A stretch of DNA of 64,000 bases, from assembly GCA_963930655.1 (NCBI GenBank), contig OZ005608.1, positions 23,957,271-24,021,270 of the forward strand. The letters are read 5' to 3'. This document shows, in pieces, positions 55,636-64,000 of this stretch (positions are counted from its first letter, which is position 1; each line of letters begins with the position of its first letter). This stretch comes from Myrica gale (lineage: Eukaryota; Streptophyta; Magnoliopsida; Fagales; Myricaceae). A program made the translations under genes and the position numbers. The notes beneath the pieces are model-generated. The model had not been told where the DNA came from, searched no databases, and saw nothing but the letters and a program-made list of their open reading frames with translations.

Positions 55636-55999
55636 TAGGGCTGCATAGAACCGGACCGGTTTTGTGGTTTTTATCTGATGAATCCGGTCTGGTCTGGACC
55701 AGATTGATGAAACCAGATTAATGCGGTCTGGTCCGGTCCAAATTTTTTAGAATCTGGTTCGGACCGGACCGGATCGTATTTCAATTTTTTAAAAAAATAC
55801 AATATATAATATGTACTGCCTAAAGGCGCAGGGCTCTGCGCAGGGTTTTTTTTTTTAAAAAAATGATTTTTTATTTTAAAAAAATAAAATCGGTCTGGAC
55901 CACTTAAGTATTCGGTCCTATATATTTTTAGGATCGAAAATCCGGTCCGACCGCATTCCGATCCAAAAACTAGACCGAATTTCCGGTCCTGCAGCCCTA
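55636..55999. mobile_element. Non-autonomous hAT, CCGG-rich, 364 bp
   Basis: The ends TAGGGCTGCA and TGCAGCCCTA are perfect inverted repeats. The flanks CTTGCAAA (55,628-55,635) and ATTGCAAA (56,000-56,007) are an 8-bp duplication with one mismatch. Block C near 17,980 lacks the element. Confidence 0.9.
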
Positions 56000-56406
56000 A
56001 TTGCAAATAGACACAAAGCCCGTTTTAGCTGCCCCGCCAGGTGAGAACACTCGTAAATTTTAAAACGGGTAATAAAAAGGGGATAAATTTTATTATTTCA
56101 AATTTCTTTTTCTTACCTTATTTCTGTCCTAATTTTCTAGATGGTAGTTTATCAGTTAGATATTTAGAATTTGTAGCATTTTAAAAAAGCTTTGTACTTA
56201 ACAAATATATGGATATACGAATGAGAGTGAATTACTTGGACCGGTACATTACAGTCACATTTAACTGCTAATTCGGTTATAAAGTGCAAATTGATAAATT
56301 TTAAAAATTGGTTAACTAAATGTCACGGAGTGTGTAATTTCCTATGATTTTATCTAACCAATAACGACCTCTCCCACTCCATTCACACCCTCTAAAGGCA
56401 AATTAA

Positions 56407-56538
56407 GGGTGCGTTTGTGTACCAAAATTTTACCTCCTCTAAAATTTTAACACAATTAAATATTACAATATAATCTCTCTCTCCCCATCAAATCATTACT
56501 ATTTAACAACACTAAAATTTTACAACACAAACGCAACC
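56407..56538. mobile_element. Tourist-like MITE, 132 bp
   Basis: The ends GGGTGCGTTTGTGT and ACACAAACGCAACC are inverted repeats with TAA on both sides (56,404-56,406; 56,539-56,541). The empty site is at about 18,566 in block C. Complete relative of 6,156-6,326. Confidence 0.85.
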
Positions 56539-57196
56539 TAATAAAAGTTCTCGGCGTGCTCATTCACCGCTGCTTCAAGCTCTTGTTATCCTCGACGACG
56601 TCGCTGATTTATAACAAGTCAGACTTCGCACATTTCGTTCTTTTTTCCCCGTTCTTTGTTGCTCTCTGGTTATTACATATTGGTCTTTTTGGTTTTAGCG
56701 GTCACAGTTTCAGAGTCTAGGTTAAGGAGGACGAGAAACCGCTTTCCCAACTCCTAGAAGCTTCTACTCTCATGTTCGTTTGCTTCATTGCATGATCACA
56801 TTATGCTGTTGACTGCTTTCTGATTTTGACAATTGGAATTCGTTGTGGTTCTTTTTTTGGTTTCCTTTGTTTGGTTTACTAGAAAAGATAGGGGAATGAG
56901 ATAGTTCAAGCTTTCATTTTTACCTTCTTCGTTAGACTTGACATCAAAGTCTGATTGAAAAGAGACTACTTAATATATTTTTTTCGGATTCAGTTACTCG
57001 GTGTGTCCGCAAACAACTAGAATGTTGAACAAGTGTAGTCCGAATTTTGTAAAATGTGTGTTTTTTAGGTTTACGTTGGTTTCCGCGATAATTTCTTTTC
57101 ATTTTCCTTCTCTGCTGATCGATTTTTTTTGGTTAATATCCTAAATCCTGATTAATTTGCTAGGTGTGGTTACTTAATCGATCCAGTAGAAAGATC

Positions 57197-59600
57197 ATGG
57201 TAGAGGTTAAGAAGGAGGAGGATTTTTCTGTAGATGTAGCTATAGAAGTTAGAGTCAGTACTTCATGTTCTTCGTTATCTGATGACAATTCTGATGCCCT
57301 TTTCTGAGAAGAAGGTCTGTCCTACGGTATGTTGTTCTGAATCTAGGTACTATTCCATTTAGCATAAAAATCATAGTAGAAGTTGTTGTATTCCCCAATG
57401 CTGAATAGACAAATCTTATAATTTTAGTCAACATGCCACCAAGTATATGAGATAGAGCCACATTGAACTGCTACCGGAGCCAATGGTTCAAAGATTACAA
57501 AATGTTGGTAGTGAAAGCTATGGCCTCTGCTTTATAGCGATTTCCCATATGGAGACTATCTTCTATCACATTTAGAGAATGAAGCAGAGTAGCTTTTGAT
57601 GTGGCCGTCTGTTTGTTGGAGGGGAATGAGAACCATATATGCATTGACAGCGGATAAGCGGTTAATTTCACTAATGGATTGGAGTAACTGAGCTAATTTT
57701 GATTATTGTAATCAATGTCCTTATTTCCGGGGTAAAATTGCTCACTCTGTATCCTTTGCGTGAACTTTTATGTTATTGAAGGAGGCAGACTAATCCAACA
57801 ATACGTTCAAGGAGAGGAGGCTGGATAGAAAAAGAGGCTAGCCACTGGAACTTCTAGTATAAATTTCTTTTAATATTTAAGACATTTATGGCGACATATG
57901 CTGAGAGAAGTCACAGATAGCAATATAAACTTTGTTCAATCACTTGGAGAATATAGAAGTAGATAGTACTTATTGCAAGAACTGTAGTGCAAAGTTAGCC
58001 TAGGCAAGCAATGCCCAGAGAGGTAGTTGCTCTAGGTTTCTAGTTCGGGCATGCCAGTTCACTAGTATATTTCGTGTATACTTGTATGTGACCACAATGT
58101 GTAGTGAAGTATATCAGTTATGAGAATTATGAAGATAATATTTCATTTCCCAGGTGGTACAATCATTTAGGCCCAGCTATAAAGAAAGATGCATGGACCA
58201 AAGAGGAGGAGTCCGTTCTTTCTCATTACCACCAAATCTATGGTAACAAGTGGGCATAAATAGCATGGTTTCTTTGAATAAAGCAATTATTTCAGGACTA
58301 ACTGACACAGGGTCACCAGATGATGAACTTAACTTTTCAAAGCACCCCAAGCTTCAAAAAAGTGATTATAATATGTATACTTCGGTTGTTTTTACGACCT
58401 CCATACTACATTTGCACTACATGGATATTAAACATCTAAGCACTGCCTTGTTGGACATGAAATCGGGAAAAATGCCACGTGTATGTATGCATCCATTACA
58501 TCAGTTGACATGTCTGTTTGCGATCAGATAGAGAGATCCATGCCTTTTATCAGATGTGTTATCATCTTCTTATAGTTCATATAACTTTGAAATTGGCAGG
58601 ACAGACAATGCAGTTAAGAATCATTGGAACTGCTCAATGAAGAAGAAGCTGGATTCATACTCCATCGATGGCTGTGACATGGATATGTTCGAAAATTTCT
58701 CTGCTGATTTCTGCAGTTACAAAAAAAAAACCTGCATATCCCATTTCCTTCAAAATAAAACATGAAAACGTCAATATAGAGGGATGGAGCTCTGATGAAA
58801 TGTTCTCTCTTAACCCCAGAATGGGGTTGGAGCATAGAGTTGACACTTCTGCTACATATTGGGATTTGGAAATGCTGATGGAAGGGAGGTCTGTGCAAAG
58901 GCAGAATCTGCAGCTGACAGGCTTTCTGAAAGAGTTGAAACTGATCTGAGAGATCCACTGCATTGGAAAGAGTCCAATGGCCCAGGTGCTGCTGCAGCTG
59001 CTTTCACTACCAGTTGTCATCCTCAGGTTATTCTTAAAGGTGAAGGGATTATACCTCTTTACCACTGGGACTTGGTTCTTCTGAGCCAACTCTGCTGAAT
59101 GATTTGGTTAATGCCATAGGAAAAAATGAATTTCCAAGTACAGATGATCATGTTAGGCACCCAAACACTCCATTTTGCTATTCTGCGCCAACTGATGTCC
59201 GACAAAGTATGTATGCTAATATTAGCAGTCCTGAATCTAGATTGAGGACTTTAGCAATGACCTTCAAAAATACTCCTTCGATAATATGGAAAAGGACTTC
59301 CAGAAAGTTTGGTAATGCCAACACTCCTGATAACAACTGCACACCCGAGGTACGGTCTCATCTATTCCTGGTATTCAAGATGCCAATGGTACACACTCGC
59401 TAACGTAAAAGCAGGGTTTCCTCTCTTTCTTTCACAGACCTGAAACTTCAGTTGAGTCTCTGTAAAGATGCCTGGAACATGCATTCGACATGGAAAAGGA
59501 TTCAGTTGCTGTTAAATGTGGCAGTTCTGTAGCAGCAAGTGTGTCTCAAGAAATCGATCTTGTTGAAAATACAACGTTGATACCTTGACATGACTTAGAA
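57197..59600 (+). pseudogene. MYB3R pseudogene, R2 deleted, R3 and C-terminal region kept
   Basis: The start MVEVKKEEDFSVD is at 57,197 and an R1 piece (TIRSRRGGWIEKE) at 57,786-57,843. Then the sequence jumps, at about 58,000, from the following intron into the end of R2 (GCAAGCAATGCCCAGAGAGG plus a GT donor). R3 follows: WYNHLGPAIKKDAWTKEEES with HQIYGNKWA at 58,155-58,258, then a TAA, and RTDNAVKNHWNCSMKKKLDS from about 58,601. The downstream sequence (58,740-59,600) resembles the long C-terminal region with frames such as GLEHRVDTSATYWDLEMLM. The gene cannot make a full three-repeat MYB. It complements the 5' half at 18,822. Confidence 0.85.
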
Positions 59601-61219
59601 GGGTACGTGATCAACCTTCTGTTTAGATGTCCTGCCCCCCCCCCCCCTTTATTGGCTATATGAAACGAAGCATAAAACATTTATTTCAAAGAGCTACTAT
59701 ATTACCAGAGTACATAACATCTGATTGCATAGGAAGTTGCCAATTTGATTCTTGTACGCAATAACAGTCTTATCAAACTGGATTTAGGCTTGCTTCTGAA
59801 TGAGAATGACTTTCTTGCCATTTTAGATCTTGAATTGAGGCCTTCATCTTCTTGCTGATACTACGCGTGGCATGCAAACCAAAACTTTTGGAGATTTGAA
59901 ATGAGGGAGATGGAAATCCGTGCTTTAAGCTGAAAAAGAGGAATGGAAGTAAAGAGGTTATTTACAATTTTCTTCAGCTTACTGTTCTGTTAGTGAAAAA
60001 GATCTATAGAACTAGGCATTTGTCAAAAGTGTCAGCTGCAACTGTTATGTTTTCAGATTAATTATGAAGTTTTGAATAACATGGCAGTCACCTACTATGA
60101 AAAGGGAAAACGGACTAATTTGAATAACATAAGATGTAGATTTCCCCAAAAGGAGAAGGTGATTTTAGAAGAAATCTATCTGCCTGCAACATAGTAGTCA
60201 AATTTAGTAGTTGTTGCTCCTTATTTGAACGCCCTGGGTTTTGTGGGATAAACATCCACCTATATGATTTCGAAGAGTCGTGCCAAGGAAATTAGCCTAC
60301 ATTAAATGACTGAAGCTTTGAGAAATTAACTTGACAGGTTATGCTTGAGCTTGGGGTCGATGGTGTACTTGACTTCAGCAGCACCACAGAAATCAGTACC
60401 ACACAATGAACTCAGTTTATGTACCAGTAATGTTATGGTGCCTATAGGGTAATGGTCTTAAGGCTTTAGTACTTCAAAGCTGATTTTTTTTTATACTCCA
60501 AAAGCAGCTGCAGGGGGAAGTTGACTAGATCTGGCTGTAATATATGATGCTCAATGATATATGCTTGTGCTGTCGTGAGCAAAAGTAGATCTTGCGTGAT
60601 CCACATTCTTTCTCAGAATTTTGTATTCAAGGACTGGATCCCTACTCCATGACCATCAAGCAAAGCAGTAGCCAGTCCTTCCTCTTAGGTGATTTGTCTA
60701 TTTATCACAAAGCACTATAATTCTTTATACAGTCAGAGTCCACTCATCATTTCAGATTCAGTTCACTCCCGCGTTTGAATACGTCTTGGGTTATTCCCTG
60801 GTGGTCGTGCAATTGATCACACGATTATAGTAAATCACAAACAAACACACTGAGAAGATCAAATTTTAATGTGATTCTCTCAGGATAAGGTATGTTCACG
60901 GACATAGACAGAAAAAATTTACTAATCCTAAAATCAAGAGTACAAGCAAACATTGAAGAAAACACTCTAAATAACCAAGCCCCAATAAACTTAAATCTTA
61001 CTCTCTCACACAAGAGAATCTATTACCCAATAATTCTCTCTTTGAGCCACAGGATAGAGACTAGAGATTCGTACAAAGTTAGATGCTTTTTAATAGCTGT
61101 GAGACACATCAACTTACTCTTTTCAATTCTCTCATATTCGTGTAAAGGTGATGCTCTCCAATATCCTAGAGACATACCAACTTGAGCTCCAAAATTATCT
61201 AAGATTCGTGCAAAGTTGG
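59601..61219. other. Intergenic sequence, no gene recognised
   Basis: A poly-C run lies at 59,635-59,648. Parts of 60,800-61,190 have an LTR-like look, but no paired repeat or coding domain was found. Confidence 0.5.
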
Positions 61220-61858
61220 CAAGGGTGAGTAAAAATTCTGGTAAGAATTAGAATTTTCGGTTCCAATTCCAGCATATATTAGAACCGGAAGTCATTTTTT
61301 ACAATTTCCAGAACTGGAATCGGAATTACCAAAATTTTCAATTTCAATTTTTCTAAAAAAAAAATAGTGCTCAAAATAAAGTATAACATATGAAATTTGA
61401 TTGAATGTTTATTTAGAATTTATATTGTGGATGACTATTTTATATTTATTGATAATTTATGGTGAATAACTAAAAAATACCGAAATTTTCAGTTTTAATT
61501 TTTTTTTTTAAAAAATAAGGCTCAAAATAAGTATAACATATAGAATTTACTTCAATGTTTATTTTATAATCTACATTTTAGATGAATGTTTATATTTATA
61601 GTTAATTTATGATGAATAATAGAAAATCTTTCAAAAATTGGGTCAAAAAAATATTTTTGGCTCATTAGGGCCTCCAAAAAAATGTCACAAAAAGCCTACA
61701 TGCCGAACTAGAATTTTTGGTTCCGGTACGAAAATTTTGGATATATTCCGATTTCATTCCGATAAAATGCCGAAATAAAATCAAAATAAAAAAATTTACA
61801 TTTTGTTGACTACTAGAACTGTAATCGGTCATTCCAGTTTCATCCGTTACCACACTTA
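61220..61858. mobile_element. hAT element, 639 bp, AT-rich
   Basis: The ends CAAGGGTGAGTAA and TTACCACACTTA are imperfect inverted repeats. Exact 8-bp target duplications AAAGTTGG flank it (61,212-61,219; 61,859-61,866). The interior shows partial internal repetition (61,370-61,480 against 61,510-61,620). No transposase. Confidence 0.8.
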
Positions 61859-61866
61859 AAAGTTGG

Positions 61867-62640
61867 TGTTTTTAATAACAACTAATACATCAATTTGTCT
61901 TTCTTAATTATCTTCTCTCTAGATTACTATCTCTATAACATTCTTTTTCTTTTATTTTTGGTAGCTTAACCCTAATTTGAAAAGAACTCTTATCACAAGG
62001 CGATAAAGATTATATCTACATTCAAAAATATCAGTTGTTGAGAAATTTGAATAAAACAAGAACGCTTCGTTTGTTACTATCCGCAACATCCTGAGCCACA
62101 TATAAGATTCAAAGCAAGATTTTTTTTAAAAAAAAAAAAAGGTTAAAATTCGAAGCGACTCAAATCTCATCTTGTGTCATCTCCCCCGAGGGAAAGTAGT
62201 TGGAAGAGTCTCCAGAAGGTGTTGGTGAGAGGTTTAGCCACAACTTTTTGGACGGGTTATGTTTTTCGTGGGCTTTTGCCACAGCCATTGGCCTTAGATA
62301 TCGTGTCCCGTTGCTCGCCCCTACTCTACTCATCTTACATGGCAGCCGAACGAGAAAGTTGATACGCCACATCATTTACACCTCTTCTTACGTGTTTTTT
62401 TTTTTTTACCTTCCACGAAAAATAAGGCTCTATTTAAAGTTTAAATAAAGGAATGTTTTGCCTTCGTATTCCACGGTGTCACAGTCAAATGATTGGACTC
62501 TCCAAACGAAATTAACGGAAAGCGCGCCAATAAAGCAACCAGACAAACACATCCAAAACAAATCAACCTTGATTTAGCTTCTTCTCGTGTCCGTCTTTCT
62601 GACTCACTGTCTTTGCGTCGGGATTCTAATTCCTAATAGG
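61867..62640. other. Intergenic sequence upstream of the epimerase gene
   Basis: Short frames on both strands near 62,160-62,448 show no family resemblance. Nothing else seen. Confidence 0.5.
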
Positions 62641-62755
62641 CTCTCTATTCGCGCAATCTAACTCTTTTATCTATCTTCTCTCTCGCTCTAACTCTCTCTT
62701 TCTCTCTGTCGAAAACTCTATACTGCTTCCTCGGGACCTCGAATTTGAGCGGGGA
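62641..62755 (+). promoter_or_regulatory. Pyrimidine-rich 5' leader of the epimerase gene
   Basis: A CT-rich tract (CTCTCTCGCTCTAACTCTC and similar) precedes the ATG at 62,756, as is common in plant 5' UTRs. No clear TATA box was identified. Confidence 0.5.
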
Positions 62756-62950
62756 ATGGCGCTATCGGAGAAGACCATTCTGGTGACCGGCGGGGCTGGG
62801 TTCATTGGCTCTCACACCGTGGTTGAGCTTCTCAAGGAGGGGTTTCGGGTTTCTATTATCGATAATCTCGACAATTCGGTTATGGAAGCTGTTGATAGGG
62901 TTCGGGAAATTGTGGGACCCGAGCTTTCTCAGAAACTCGAATTCCATCTG
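62756..62950 (+). CDS. UDP-glucose 4-epimerase, first exon (partial gene)
   Basis: From the ATG at 62,756 it encodes [20 protein letters not shown] (the GxxGxxG NAD-binding turn of the short-chain dehydrogenase fold) and [20 protein letters not shown], matching plant UDP-glucose/UDP-galactose 4-epimerases. The exon stops at a GT donor after KLEFHL. The frame continuing to 63,103 runs into intron. The expected second exon (GDLRNK-type sequence) was not found before 64,000. Either the intron is longer than 1 kb or this is a 5' fragment. The intact exon and leader favour a real gene. The enzyme interconverts UDP-glucose and UDP-galactose in the cytosol. Confidence 0.85.
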
Positions 62951-63128
62951 GTATCAGATTCCCGTCCTTTGTCTCTCTGGAATATGTTGCGTTTGGCTTC
63001 CGAAAATTTTTGGATGATAACCGAAATTACTGGAATATTTTGGGCCTTCCTGATTTTGATTTGTTATAATAGAACGCAATTCAGCTCTATTAGGCTCAAA
63101 TGAATTGATACATACGTATTTGAGTCAA

Positions 63129-63170
63129 TTTTCTAAAGGTTAAATTGCCAAAAATTTAACCTTTAGAAAA
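63129..63170. repeat. 18-bp perfect hairpin in the epimerase intron
   Basis: TTTTCTAAAGGTTAAATT pairs with AATTTAACCTTTAGAAAA around a 6-nt loop. The phrase AAAGGTTAAATTGCCAAA recurs just downstream (63,173). A TTTTGGGCCTTCCTGATTTT segment occurs on both sides (about 63,039 and 63,190). Confidence 0.9.
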
Positions 63171-63171
63171 T

Positions 63172-64000
63172 AAAGGTTAAATTGCCAAATATATTTTGGG
63201 CCTTCCTGATTTTGATTTGTGCAGGGACCAATGGAATTGGGGAAGCAACAATCCATGGGGGTACCAGTCCAAGCCGTGATTGAATGGCATGCATAAGTGC
63301 GTAAGATGATAAATATACAAACCCTAATATCCCATTTCACCAGATCACATCCCAATTTTTTTTTTATCCACGTCCTTTGCAATATCCAAGAATGAAAACA
63401 AAATTGTGAACAAAGGCTAATCCGGCCATTGTTGGGATAAATAAATTCTGAAATTGAAATCTAATGATCTTTATCAATTTTCCAAGACTCTTCCTTTATT
63501 AGTTTATTTCTTAATTGATCCGACCGACCCAAATATTTCAGGCGAAAGAATAAAAACTTGCTGCTACTTGTAGTTAGAGACGGCATCAGAGATCATTTTG
63601 GAAACCGACTTTTGACATAAAACACCGGAGTCTAACCGGTTCCAACACATGCCGCAGAATGCCGCACTCAAAATTTTGTCATTGTTATGACAGTAAGAAG
63701 CAGCATGCTTTTTTGAGGTAGGGCAGGTCCATTATGAAACCTTATCGATACTTGGTGTCAGTTGATGATCATAGAGGAATCCCAACCCTAACAATATAAT
63801 AATAAGTTTAGCGGGCGGGAAGCAGACAAATCACGGGGCAAAACCTTTTATCTTTTGCCGTGTTATTTGAGGAACTAGTCAAGCCGACATTATCCAAAAG
63901 AAAAGTTTGTCACAATAAAGTTGATTGCCCGGGTCCCGGGACTCTTTTTCTATGCAAGATTGGATAAGGCGTGGCATCAGCATTCGTTGTTATCATATAC
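63172..64000. other. Intronic or intergenic sequence
   Basis: TTTGATTTGTGCAG at about 63,211-63,224 looks like a 3' splice site, but what follows does not read as the next epimerase exon. No other gene was recognised up to the window end. Confidence 0.45.

Larger units (their letters stand above)
49630..58000. repeat. Duplicated block C' (unit 2)
   Basis: Second copy of block C, interrupted by the composite insert at 49,771-53,344 and by hAT and MITE elements. It diverges from C within the MYB3R pseudogene. Confidence 0.87.

Noticed and set aside
62160..62448. Overlapping frames upstream of the epimerase as genes
   Set aside because: Several frames on both strands are open over the same 200 bp, none resembles a known family, and none has splice or leader signals.

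Overview
This is plant nuclear DNA, most likely from a woody eudicot. It is AT-rich intergenic sequence with intron-containing gene fragments, thaumatin-like (osmotin/PR-5) genes, Ty1/copia retrotransposons, and hAT-, Mutator-, CACTA- and Tourist-like DNA elements. The genus cannot be assigned from the sequence alone. There is no bacterial-style operon, CRISPR array or rRNA gene.

The backbone is a tandem segmental duplication. Unit 1 (about 1-21,365) and unit 2 (about 21,366-58,000) carry the same blocks in the same order: A (1-5,790) with A' (21,366-36,200), B (6,040-10,440) with B' (40,018-49,210), and C (15,170-19,370) with C' (49,630-58,000). Unit 2 is longer because it gained a 7.4-kb copia element, a 4.7-kb 5'-crippled copia element, a Mutator-like element, several hAT elements, a 3.8-kb insert (36.2-40.0 kb) and a 3.6-kb composite insert (49.8-53.3 kb). 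It lost about 4.7 kb corresponding to 10,440-15,170 of unit 1.

Five osmotin-like genes lie on the minus strand. Three are intact: 6,905-7,585, 14,228-14,905 and 40,690-41,370. Two are broken: 452-1,139 by a 4-bp insertion, and 21,815-22,503 by an 8-bp insertion that looks like a transposon footprint. The intact ones are intronless, start with a signal peptide, keep 16 cysteines and end without a vacuolar extension, so secreted defence proteins are expected.

Other host-gene material is mostly pseudogenic. There are two FGAM synthase pseudogenes, decayed MYB3R copies, a DUF789 pseudogene, and captured exons of PSRP2, MOS14/transportin-3 and RPT1. The only clean non-TLP gene start is a UDP-glucose 4-epimerase first exon at 62,756.

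The most noteworthy items are: (i) a 2.16-kb hAT element (36,575-38,733) with matched ends and an exact 8-bp target duplication, carrying exons of two unrelated host genes and sitting inside a third; (ii) a run of about a dozen strong hairpins (31,657-32,165) in the long leader of the young copia element; (iii) a copia copy whose 5' LTR has shrunk to 9 bp while its target duplication is intact; (iv) an hAT-linked deletion that removed one TLP gene from unit 2.
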